NCBI GenBank assembly: GCA_002501845.1
Contig: DAOL01000049.1
Coordinates: 7,636 to 21,765, forward strand
Length of the DNA stretch: 14,130 bases
Source: Nitrososphaera sp. UBA217
GTDB lineage: Archaea; Thermoproteota; Nitrososphaeria; Nitrososphaerales; Nitrososphaeraceae
Direction of reading: 5' to 3'
The notes below the pieces were generated by a model that was given only the letters and a program-made list of their open reading frames with translations, searched no databases and had not been told where the DNA came from. Shown piece after piece: positions 5,998-12,218 of this stretch (within the stretch, counting starts at the first letter, position 1; the number at the start of each line of letters is the position of its first letter). The position numbers and the translations under genes are program-made.

Positions 5998-7096
5998 GCA
6001 GCACAATGTCTGCATCTGACAGGACTATCGCCTTGAAATTCTTGCCGTGCTTTTCAGGCAGTTTGTCAATTATGTCCTTCATGCTGGCATAGGTGGAAAA
6101 ACCAAGCTTTGTCCGGGCATAATAGTGCGGCAGCGTGGAAACTAGCCCCAGCTCATATTCCTGCCGCAGCTCTTCAATAAACAACAAATGCTCTAGGCCA
6201 TCGATGTAGGGGCTCTGCTGCACCTGCTCGGGTCTAAGCAGGCCTTCTATCAGCATCTGAAGCGCGCCGCCGCCGACTCCTTCGCGGTTTTCCGCAAGCA
6301 ATATTGCCGAGCCGCCCTTTTTGACTGCGTGGACAGAGTTCCAGAGCGAGTTGAGCGAGCCGGCGAGTGTCGAATGCACGCCAACATCGCTGCTCGCGCT
6401 TATTATGGCGCACTTGGCCGGGTCTGTATCAACTGCTGAGATCGATTGGAGCTGCGTGACGGCCTTTTCAAATGCTTCATTGATGCTCCCGGTGTGAACT
6501 CCTGCCATGCCCTCGCTGCTGGCAACAAGCTCGACAGACGTCGCCGTGATGCCGGCGGCTGCAGAAGCAGCTACCTTGAGTGGCCCTCCCTGCACGCCGG
6601 GAGCCGGTCTGTTATTCTTCCTTGCCTTGAAAGCTTCAGCCATCGAGTCTGCAAGCAGGTTGCGCAGGAGCGAAGTGGGCGCGCCCGCAAACCCAAAAAG
6701 CGGGTCGTACGCGACTCTTGATACAATCACAGCGCTCTGGAACCTACTCATCCGATCCCGCAGCGACTGGTAGTCGATGCGGTTTATCGAAATTGTCTCT
6801 TTGCCTGCCAGGCTGGCAGTAAGCGCACCGGCTAATCTGCGCGGTACGTCGACTGCAAAATTGAATCCTCTTGCGCGAGCTTGCTCTGCAAGTATCGTAA
6901 CAGTTTTTCCTGCAGCTTTCGAGCCTGACAGCGCAAGGATGAGCATGTTGTCCGTCAGGGGCACGTCGGCGATTGCAGCTCTGATTTCTTCTTCCGGCAT
7001 GACCTTAAAACCTGCAGAGACCTGGTTTGCAAGATTTTCAAACCTTATATCCAGTACCACGTCGGTCGTGCCGTATCGGAGCCATATCTCCGGCAT
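5981..7096 (-). CDS. Divergent LarA/DUF2088-like protein, 371 residues
   Basis: The overall plan recalls the lactate racemase (LarA)/DUF2088 fold. It opens with the N-terminal strand pair EIWLRYGTTDVVLDI, followed by a Rossmann-like segment at about 50-85. Next comes AVIVSRVAYDPLFGFAGAP (122-140), where LarA relatives usually have PHxFAGFSGG. Then follows CAIISASSDVGVHSTLAGSLNSLW (229-252), and VKKGGSAILLAENREGVGGGA (258-278), like LarA's VKPGGTIIL...EGxG region. The expected ligand histidine in the PHxFAG segment reads YDPLFG, so nickel-pincer racemase activity is doubtful. A Walker-A-like string GSKAAGKT sits at 58-65. ATG 7096 was chosen because it is 26 nt from a TATA-like element at 7117-7126; an ATG at 7156 would put that element inside the gene. 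It diverges from pyrE. The fold assignment is by eye and moderate; no specific function is claimed. Confidence 0.65.
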   Translation of the reverse strand: MPEIWLRYGTTDVVLDIRFENLANQVSAGFKVMPEEEIRAAIADVPLTDNMLILALSGSKAAGKTVTILAEQARARGFNFAVDVPRRLAGALTASLAGKETISINRIDYQSLRDRMSRFQSAVIVSRVAYDPLFGFAGAPTSLLRNLLADSMAEAFKARKNNRPAPGVQGGPLKVAASAAAGITATSVELVASSEGMAGVHTGSINEAFEKAVTQLQSISAVDTDPAKCAIISASSDVGVHSTLAGSLNSLWNSVHAVKKGGSAILLAENREGVGGGALQMLIEGLLRPEQVQQSPYIDGLEHLLFIEELRQEYELGLVSTLPHYYARTKLGFSTYASMKDIIDKLPEKHGKNFKAIVLSDADIVLLKPMA

Positions 7097-7116
7097 GCAG
7101 TCTGTGTCATGAAGGG

Positions 7117-7126
7117 TTAAAATAAA
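7117..7126. promoter_or_regulatory. Shared bidirectional TATA element between the LarA-like gene and pyrE
   Basis: TTAAAATAAA on the plus strand reads TTTATTTTAA on the minus strand. Its centre is 26 nt from ATG 7096 (minus) and 26-29 nt from ATG 7147/7150 (plus). A single AT-rich element thus seems correctly placed to serve both genes, within a 50-bp intergenic region. Confidence 0.5.
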
Positions 7127-7146
7127 TCCTTTTTTACTTGTATTGT

Positions 7147-7782
7147 ATGATGCCACCTGCTAAGGATTTTATACTCGAGTTCGCTTCGTTCCTGCTCAAG
7201 AGCAATTCACTAAAGTTCGGGGTGTTCACTCTTGCAAGCGGCAAGCAGAGCCCGTACTACATTGATCTGCGCGTCTTGCCGAGCTTTCCAGCATATTTCC
7301 GGCTTACGATAAACGCATTGAAAGATACTGTTACAAAAAATGTGGGTGAGTTTGACACATTAGCATCCGTGCCAACTTCCGGGCTCGTATTCGGCTCAGC
7401 CCTTGCCTACGAAATGTCCAAGCCCTTCATCTACGCAAGAAAAGAATCAAAGGGGCATGGCACCGGCAAAGCGATCGAGGGCTTCCTAAAGTCGGGGTCA
7501 AAGGTAGTCGTTATTGACGACGTTGCAACTACTGGCACGTCGGTAAGCAGCGCAGTCGAAATAATACGCGCCAACGGCGCGATTGTAGAGGATGTTGTGG
7601 CGCTCGTCAACAGACACGAGGGAGCAGATGACCGGCTGAAAAAGATGGGGGTAAGGCTCAGTGCCGTGACAGGGATAAAGGACATTGTAAACGCGCTGTA
7701 CAACGCTGGGCTGATAGATGAAAATACGCTGGAGTCAGTCATGAAACAGGCGGCTGCTAAAGGCGAGTACGAAACAGACTAG
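7147..7782 (+). CDS. pyrE: Orotate phosphoribosyltransferase
   Basis: PyrE joins orotate to PRPP to form orotidine 5'-monophosphate, the fifth step of de novo UMP synthesis. The 211 residues show the family landmarks: FTLASGKQSPYYIDLR (27-42), the substrate-loop region YARKESKGHGTGKAIEG (96-112), and the PRPP-binding motif VVVIDDVATTGTS (120-132) with its paired aspartates. The length is normal. Tandem ATGs at 7147 and 7150 both suit the TATA distance; a TTG at 7138 lies too close. No other pyrimidine gene is in the window. The stop shares the palindrome CTAG with the stop of tbp on the other strand, a 4-nt overlap. Confidence 0.95.
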   Translation: MMPPAKDFILEFASFLLKSNSLKFGVFTLASGKQSPYYIDLRVLPSFPAYFRLTINALKDTVTKNVGEFDTLASVPTSGLVFGSALAYEMSKPFIYARKESKGHGTGKAIEGFLKSGSKVVVIDDVATTGTSVSSAVEIIRANGAIVEDVVALVNRHEGADDRLKKMGVRLSAVTGIKDIVNALYNAGLIDENTLESVMKQAAAKGEYETD

Positions 7783-8342
7783 CCTTCGTATATCATCAGG
7801 TTCTTTTCTTCAAGCAGTGTGTGCAGGTTGCCGACGGCTCTGTATACTTCGCTCTCCTTCTTGGCGCCGGTGCATACCAGCTTTCCGCTAGCAAACAGTA
7901 GGATTACTGTCTTTGGGTCCAGCATCCTGTGGATGAGGCCTGGAAACTGCTCAGGCTCGTACATGCTACGTGGCAGAACCCTTGCGGCAAGTTCCAGATG
8001 GATTTTGCCACCAAGGCTTGCCGACGCTACAATATTTTGAATTTCAATCTGGGGATCATGTTCCAGCGGTATGCCGCCCTTTTTCAGCTTTAGCACCACA
8101 TTCTTGACCGCTTGAATTGCCATTTTCTCAGACTTTGCACCAGTGCAAACCATCTTGCCCGAGCTGAATATCAAAGTTGCAGTCTTAGGTGATCTGAGCC
8201 TGAAGACCAAGCCCGGGAACTGATCGGGGTGGTATTCTACATCGGGGAAAATCTGGGTGATGAGATTAAGGTTGACAGTCTGGTTTACAGTAGCAGAAGC
8301 TACCACATTTTCAATGCTTACAATGGGCTTGGTCTGAGGCAT
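7779..8342 (-). CDS. tbp: TATA-box-binding protein (TBP)
   Basis: TBP recognises archaeal TATA boxes and nucleates the preinitiation complex with TFB and RNA polymerase. The 187 residues form the classic two-fold saddle. Repeat one runs from IVSIENVVASATV through DQFPGLVFRLRSPKTATLIFSSGKMVCTGAKS. Repeat two runs from IEIQNIVASASLGG through EQFPGLIHRMLDPKTVILLFASGKLVCTGAKK. The FPGL segments and phenylalanines such as LIFSSGK and LLFASGK are those expected to insert into DNA. The start is ATG 8342 (MPQTKP). Extending to 8387 would run through the TATA box at 8363-8372, which lies 26 nt upstream and implies a leaderless mRNA. A second TATA-like palindrome lies between the box and the start, so autoregulation is possible. 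Confidence 0.97.
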   Translation of the reverse strand: MPQTKPIVSIENVVASATVNQTVNLNLITQIFPDVEYHPDQFPGLVFRLRSPKTATLIFSSGKMVCTGAKSEKMAIQAVKNVVLKLKKGGIPLEHDPQIEIQNIVASASLGGKIHLELAARVLPRSMYEPEQFPGLIHRMLDPKTVILLFASGKLVCTGAKKESEVYRAVGNLHTLLEEKNLMIYEG

Positions 8343-8345
8343 ATG

Positions 8346-8362
8346 GCGCTTTATAAAGGCGC
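8346..8362. promoter_or_regulatory. Palindromic TTTATAAA core next to the tbp start
   Basis: GCGC-TTTATAAA-GGCGC forms an almost perfect inverted repeat whose centre (8353-8354) is only about 12 nt upstream of the tbp start codon. TTTATAAA looks like a strong TATA box but is too close to the start to act as one for tbp. It could be a site where TBP or a repressor blocks initiation; this role is inferred. Confidence 0.4.
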
Positions 8363-8372
8363 TATATATATA
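8363..8372 (-). promoter_or_regulatory. TATA box of tbp
   Basis: TATATATATA is centred about 26 nt upstream of ATG 8342 on the minus strand, the expected spacing for a leaderless archaeal transcript. It is the longest and cleanest TATA box in the window. Confidence 0.65.
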
Positions 8373-8380
8373 CCTGTTTG

Positions 8381-8397
8381 CTACCATATTATAGTAG
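8381..8397. repeat. Imperfect 17-bp inverted repeat upstream of tbp
   Basis: CTACCATATTATAGTAG matches its reverse complement except for one mismatched pair and the centre base. It lies just upstream (about -40 to -55 relative to the start) of the tbp TATA box, where archaeal activators often bind. No regulator can be named. Confidence 0.35.
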
Positions 8398-8545
8398 AAT
8401 TAAACGTTCAAGATTGAAATCCTGTGCAAATTATGCTCATTAAGTTGCAATAAATGCAATGTAACAGGGTCTACTCGCCTATTACCTTTACAAGCACCCG
8501 TCTTGTCGCATGCCGTCAAACTCGCCATATAGGCAGTCTTGGTTT

Positions 8546-9100
8546 TCATGTGGGTGGCTGTCTTGTGGTATCGTCCGCGCCTGACGGAGTTGCACCCTTG
8601 TCCTTTCTGCCGAGCCTGTTGAAGAATAAGATCGCAAGGATTATCGCTATTATGATATAGTTGACGGGTGGGCTGATTACTTTGGTGACAACGCCGACGC
8701 CAGGTACCACGTAAACAACTCTGCCTATGTAGTCATTCTTTTTTATCGGAAAGTCGGTCCCGGGAATCGATGAGGGGTTTGCGTCTCCCTTTGTTCTGAT
8801 TGTCCTGTCACCGTCTTCAGTGATTTCGACGATCCGGTGGACAATGACCCTGTCACCTCCTTCCGGCCTGTTAAACACTATAATGTCGCCCACCTTGAGA
8901 TCGCCCCACGACCCACCGTTTCTTACGATGAGGACGTCGTTGACTTGTAATTTGGGCTCCATGCTACCGCTAGACACGACGTAGAAAGGGTTGGATCCAA
9001 AGCTGGCCCAGATGACTACCCAGACTACAAGAACACCGACACCAATGATCACGACATCTTTCATGGCTACAGGCAGCTTGGACTTATCCTTATCCAGCAA
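8546..9100 (-). CDS. Signal peptidase I, archaeal (ER-like, Ser-His-Asp) type
   Basis: This membrane serine protease of family S26B removes signal peptides from exported proteins. The 184 residues contain an N-terminal helix (about 15-34), then SSGSMEP (43-49) with catalytic S46, and DRVIVHRI (83-90) with H88 where bacterial enzymes have lysine. TKGDAN (103-108) supplies the third-site aspartate D106. A second helix spans about 146-161 and a polar tail follows. Length and order match archaeal enzymes. TTG 9100 is preferred because a TATA-like element lies about 29 nt upstream and it gives a short cytoplasmic segment; ATG 9064 is an alternative that still keeps the first helix. It is codirectional with tbp, which has its own promoter. 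Confidence 0.93.
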   Translation of the reverse strand: MLDKDKSKLPVAMKDVVIIGVGVLVVWVVIWASFGSNPFYVVSSGSMEPKLQVNDVLIVRNGGSWGDLKVGDIIVFNRPEGGDRVIVHRIVEITEDGDRTIRTKGDANPSSIPGTDFPIKKNDYIGRVVYVVPGVGVVTKVISPPVNYIIIAIILAILFFNRLGRKDKGATPSGADDTTRQPPT

Positions 9101-9125
9101 CGCGGGAAATGATCATGCCGTTCGT

Positions 9126-9133
9126 TAGATAAA
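9126..9133 (-). promoter_or_regulatory. TATA box of the signal peptidase gene
   Basis: The minus strand reads TTTATCTA, centred about 29 nt before TTG 9100. It sits in the 46-bp gap after the 97-residue gene, so signal peptidase can be transcribed independently. Confidence 0.5.
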
Positions 9134-9146
9134 CGTTTACTCGCGC

Positions 9147-9440
9147 CTACCGTAGGTCGAGCGCTTTCATTATTGACATGCGAAGGCGCGGCATACTGAC
9201 CATCATTATTGACAAAACATCCGCTGTTTCGTCCCTGTCCGGCTGCCTGCCATTTCTGTTGGTGAACAGCGCGATGAAATTGCCCATCACCATGCCGGAG
9301 ACAAGACCGTAGGCGAAATCTTCAATGTTGCCTTGCGTGGGCATCATCCTTCGCGCAAGCCCGATCGGCACCCTCGGGTCGCGGGCTGCCGCCTTGATGA
9401 GTGATTCCAGTTCCTTCCTGTCCCCAACTGCCAGTCCCAT
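9147..9440 (-). CDS. Hypothetical protein, 97 residues
   Basis: I do not recognise this protein. It is predicted largely helical: a charged N-terminal part with a basic helix (ELESLIKAAARD, then GLARRMMP), a hydrophobic glycine-rich segment (FAYGLVSGMVMGNFIALF, 42-59), a polar loop rich in R, D and N (60-72), and a methionine-rich C-terminal helix (SIMMVSMPRLRMSIMKAL). The hydrophobic segment is short and contains an internal asparagine, so it is probably a buried helix and not a clear membrane span. ATG 9440 was chosen; a TATA-like element lies 22-27 nt upstream. The gene diverges from nop5 and lies upstream of signal peptidase on the same strand. Confidence 0.72.
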   Translation of the reverse strand: MGLAVGDRKELESLIKAAARDPRVPIGLARRMMPTQGNIEDFAYGLVSGMVMGNFIALFTNRNGRQPDRDETADVLSIMMVSMPRLRMSIMKALDLR

Positions 9441-9457
9441 CTCGTATGGTACTCAAT

Positions 9458-9466
9458 CTATAAGGT
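9458..9466 (-). promoter_or_regulatory. Probable TATA box of the 97-residue gene
   Basis: The minus strand reads CCTTATAGA, centred about 22 nt before ATG 9440, slightly short of the usual spacing. The adjacent TATTACC (9464-9470) would give 27 nt, so the exact box is uncertain. Confidence 0.35.
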
Positions 9467-9478
9467 AATAATGCTAGC

Positions 9479-9487
9479 TTTTTTAAT
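9479..9487 (+). promoter_or_regulatory. TATA box of the nop5-fibrillarin operon
   Basis: TTTTTTAAT is centred about 29 nt upstream of ATG 9512, consistent with a leaderless transcript covering both genes. No equivalent element is seen before the fibrillarin start. Confidence 0.5.
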
Positions 9488-9511
9488 GGCTATATTGTAG
9501 GTGTTCCCTGA

Positions 9512-10810
9512 ATGGCAAATAACTCCTGCTCGGTAGTCCTCCTAGAGCTCGGCGCGGCCGCGTTTGACCAAGGCGGCAGTCTCGTGGCGTCAAAAAAATT
9601 CGATAATGCGGTCAGGTCGTACAGGCTCCTAAAGAGCGGCGCGATTCCTGACGAAATCAGGCCATTCATTGAAAAGCTGCGCCCCTTTGATTCCGTTACA
9701 ACTAATGACGCAAGCGTTGCTGCAGTGTTGCGACAGACAGGATTGAATAGCCAGCTGATGCCGGAGGACCAGCAGCAATTGATACAGAGCAACAAGCCCG
9801 GCTTTATAGTCAAGGCCGGCTTTGCCAACAACGACCAAGATGCCATGCAGGCTCTGCGGGAATTTGCGATAAATCTGTCATCTTCAAGAGTAAAGGAAGC
9901 TTCGGAAAAGCTCGACCTTCACATAATCCAGTCGATAAACGCGCTGGATGAGCTGGACAAGATAATCAATACCTTGGGCGCGAGGATGCGCGAATGGTAC
10001 GGCCTGCATTTCCCTGAGCTTGACAACCTGGTGCAGAGCCTCGTCGCGTACGCCGAGATTGTGAGCAGGGCGGGCTTGCGGGAAAACATCACTCCTGAAA
10101 TCTTGCAAAGTGCCGGAATGCAGGACAAAAAAGTCGAGATATTGCTTGATGGGTCAAAGCGCAGCAGGGGGGGCGACATGACGCCGGAAAACCTTGCAAT
10201 CGTTAAGAGGCTTGCAGATCAGGTCATAGCACAATCAGATCTCCGCAGGGTACTCGCTGATCACATCGAATTAGCTATGGAGACCGTGGCCCCAAACGTC
10301 AAAGAATTGCTAACAGCATCGGTGGGTGCAAGGATAATCGCCAGGGCCGGCAGCCTAGCTAGACTTGCGATGCTGCCCGCGAGCACGATCCAGGTACTTG
10401 GCGCGGAAAAGGCACTGTTTCGGGCTCTCAAAACTGGGGCGCGCCCGCCTAAACACGGCATAATATTCCAGCACCCTCTCATTCATTCTGCGCCAAAGTG
10501 GCAGCGTGGCAAGATTGCAAGGGCTATAGCGTCCAAAGTTGCGATAGCAGCCAGGATCGATTATTATCGCCACGCTGGCAAGGACAGCTCGATTCAAGAT
10601 CGCCTCAACACTCGCCTTACCGAGATTCGAGAAAAGTACAAAGAGCCAGTACCAGAAAAGGAAAGAGACAGGAAATACAGGGAGCACACGCAGCGCCAGC
10701 AGGAATATGGCAGTCGCCCCAGATTTGGCGGGGGAGGACGCGATAGAGATAAAGGTGATGTGAGGAAGAAGAAGGGCGGAAGAAAGCGATTTGGAAAGCG
10801 ACGCTATTAG
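9512..10810 (+). CDS. nop5: Nop5 (Nop56/58-type) C/D box sRNP core protein
   Basis: Nop5 bridges fibrillarin and the L7Ae-bound guide RNA in archaeal C/D box RNPs that 2'-O-methylate rRNA and tRNA. In the 432 residues the N-terminal ~120 form the fibrillarin-binding domain. A coiled-coil region follows (about 122-260; LDELDKIINTLGARMREWYGLHFPEL lies at 145-170), and the Nop domain lies at about 260-375 with GAEKALFRALKTG (297-309), ARPPKHGIIFQHP and KIARAIASKVAIAARID. The last 50 residues (about 383-432) are a highly charged tail with RFGGGGRDRDKG and KKKGGRKRFGKRRY, probably disordered and RNA-binding. Fibrillarin follows with a 20-nt overlap, the conserved archaeal operon. Confidence 0.96.
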   Translation: MANNSCSVVLLELGAAAFDQGGSLVASKKFDNAVRSYRLLKSGAIPDEIRPFIEKLRPFDSVTTNDASVAAVLRQTGLNSQLMPEDQQQLIQSNKPGFIVKAGFANNDQDAMQALREFAINLSSSRVKEASEKLDLHIIQSINALDELDKIINTLGARMREWYGLHFPELDNLVQSLVAYAEIVSRAGLRENITPEILQSAGMQDKKVEILLDGSKRSRGGDMTPENLAIVKRLADQVIAQSDLRRVLADHIELAMETVAPNVKELLTASVGARIIARAGSLARLAMLPASTIQVLGAEKALFRALKTGARPPKHGIIFQHPLIHSAPKWQRGKIARAIASKVAIAARIDYYRHAGKDSSIQDRLNTRLTEIREKYKEPVPEKERDRKYREHTQRQQEYGSRPRFGGGGRDRDKGDVRKKKGGRKRFGKRRY

Positions 10811-11462
10811 GTGGATTTCCGTAAACGGTGAGAAAAATGCCGCCACCCTCAACCTTGCCAAAGGAAACAACGTCTACGGCGAAAAGCTGGTCAAATTTGA
10901 AGGCGAGGAGTACCGGCTATGGGATCCATTTAGAAGCAAGTTGGCAGCGGCCCTGAAAAAAGGCATGAAAGGCATGCCGATAAAAAACGGAGGCAAAGTA
11001 TTGTATTTGGGCGCGTCCACTGGCACTACTGTTAGCCATGTTTCTGACATTGTCGGGCCCTCAGGTATCGTATTTGCAATCGAGCCTGCCACAAGGGTTG
11101 CGAGGGAACTTATAGAAAATGTTGCTTCAAAGCGCAAGAACGTTTTTCCGATACTTGAAGACGCAAGAAAGCCCCAGGCATATTTTGCTGTGTATGGCAA
11201 GGTCGACGTCGTGTACTGCGACATTGCGCAGCCTGACCAGACAGAGATCGCAATAGCAAACTGCGCTGCCTACCTAAAGCAGGGCGGCGTGATGCTCTTG
11301 GTCATCAAGACCCGGAGCATCGACGTTACTATGGAGCCTCGCGCAGTAGTGGTGCAGGAAGCGAACAAATTGGAAAAGAGCGGCTTCTCAATAGAACAGA
11401 TAGTCAACCTAGAGCCCTTTGACAAGGATCACGGCATGATTTACTGCACATTTAAGCCCTGA
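10791..11462 (+). CDS. flpA: Fibrillarin-like rRNA/tRNA 2'-O-methyltransferase
   Basis: FlpA is the SAM-dependent catalytic subunit of C/D box RNPs. The 223 residues match archaeal fibrillarin: an N-terminal domain with EYRLWDPFRSKLAAAL (40-55), the SAM loop KVLYLGASTGTTVSHVSDI (69-87), FAIEPATRVARELI (95-108), VDVVYCDIAQPDQTEI (138-153) with the catalytic-region aspartate, and VMLLVIKTRSIDVT (167-180). The start is TTG 10791, 20 nt inside nop5. No ATG is available before the conserved core, and this start gives a normal N-terminus. Expression is probably coupled to nop5. The 3' end overlaps convergent RNase HII by 11 nt. Confidence 0.96.
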   Translation: MESDAIRWISVNGEKNAATLNLAKGNNVYGEKLVKFEGEEYRLWDPFRSKLAAALKKGMKGMPIKNGGKVLYLGASTGTTVSHVSDIVGPSGIVFAIEPATRVARELIENVASKRKNVFPILEDARKPQAYFAVYGKVDVVYCDIAQPDQTEIAIANCAAYLKQGGVMLLVIKTRSIDVTMEPRAVVVQEANKLEKSGFSIEQIVNLEPFDKDHGMIYCTFKP

Positions 11463-12126
11463 GTTTGCACTGTGCCGTTTGCTCAAGCAAGAGCCGAAGT
11501 GGCTTCCACGACTTTCTCGCGAATTCCGGCGCGTTGCCGTTCTTGGCCACATAGCGCCGGATAAAGCGCATAGTCCGGTCATCCGATGGGTAGCCGCTGC
11601 CAATGGTTCGGTACTTGCTTCTGATGTGCTGGATCTCTTCGTCCCTCGTTATCTTGGCGATTATCGACGCCGCCGACACGACAACGTTGATCACGTCTGC
11701 ATGGTGCATCGAGTGCAACTTTGGGCTGCATTTTAGGTATTGCCCGATGTAATCGCTGTAGCGTATTGGGTTGACATCGCAACAGTCTACATAGACCTCG
11801 TCCGCGCCGATATTGTTAATGACAGCAGCCATCACTCTTGCCTCAAGCCTATTGAGCCCGCGAAGCGAAACGTTGTCGTCAACTTCGACAGGGTTTACCT
11901 TGCGGATGCACACAGAGTCAGCGACTTTCATTATTTCGCCGAAAAGTCTGGCGCGCGCTCTTGGTGTTAGTGCTTTAGAATCCTTGACGCCCATTTCGGT
12001 AAGCTGCCAGATTCTTGATTCTCGGATGCTTACACCTGCAACGACCAGCGGGCCAATTATTGAGCCGCGGCCGGCCTCGTCGACCCCGCCGACCAGTACG
12101 CCGTCGCGCAACCACAAATTATTCAC
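11452..12126 (-). CDS. rnhB: Ribonuclease HII
   Basis: RNase HII cuts RNA in RNA-DNA hybrids and removes single ribonucleotides from DNA. With the start used here it has 224 residues. The active site is clear: GGVDEAGRGSIIGP (13-26) gives D16 and E17, VYVDCCD (111-117) gives D114, and HADVINVVVSAASIIAK (142-158) gives D144. GVKDSKALT (46-54) is also typical. The DEAGRG motif is followed by S where P is more usual. The frame opens at GTG 12156, but a TATA-like element lies over that point, so GTG 12126 is preferred; TTG 12117 is another option. The gene diverges from trm1 and ends inside the fibrillarin 3' end. Confidence 0.94.
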   Translation of the reverse strand: MNNLWLRDGVLVGGVDEAGRGSIIGPLVVAGVSIRESRIWQLTEMGVKDSKALTPRARARLFGEIMKVADSVCIRKVNPVEVDDNVSLRGLNRLEARVMAAVINNIGADEVYVDCCDVNPIRYSDYIGQYLKCSPKLHSMHHADVINVVVSAASIIAKITRDEEIQHIRSKYRTIGSGYPSDDRTMRFIRRYVAKNGNAPEFARKSWKPLRLLLEQTAQCKLRA

Positions 12127-12142
12127 TATGCTGATTTGCGGG

Positions 12143-12156
12143 GTATTTATTATCAC
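12143..12156 (-). promoter_or_regulatory. TATA region of rnhB
   Basis: The minus strand reads GTGATAATAAATAC here. The GATAATAA part is centred about 26 nt upstream of GTG 12126. Because it overlaps the most upstream possible start codon, that start is unlikely. Confidence 0.45.
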
Positions 12157-12189
12157 TTGCGCTTGTAAAACAAGAAAGCATGTTTCTGC

Positions 12190-12198
12190 TATAAATAT
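12190..12198 (+). promoter_or_regulatory. TATA box of trm1
   Basis: TATAAATAT is centred about 25 nt upstream of ATG 12219, so the trm1 mRNA is probably leaderless or nearly so. It lies back to back with the rnhB promoter. Confidence 0.6.
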
Positions 12199-12218
12199 CG
12201 CATCCGTGCAATCCTTGT

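Noticed and set aside
7097..7156. Longer N-terminus for the LarA-like protein beginning at 7156
   Set aside because: It would overlap the pyrE start and contain the TATA-like element 7117-7126; the extra residues do not resemble the conserved start.
8403..8545. Possible C/D box guide RNA or tRNA in the gap between tbp and signal peptidase
   Set aside because: No paired C (RTGATGA) and D (CTGA) boxes or cloverleaf could be found; only a short GCCATATAGGC inverted repeat (8524-8534) was seen.
8454..8660. Plus-strand frame of 68 codons over the signal peptidase 3' end
   Set aside because: More than half is antisense to the signal peptidase C-terminal helix, and no motif or promoter supports it.
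10355..10870. Long minus-strand open frame (171 codons) opposite nop5 and the fibrillarin start
   Set aside because: It is antisense to two strongly conserved genes, with a composition typical of a shadow frame.
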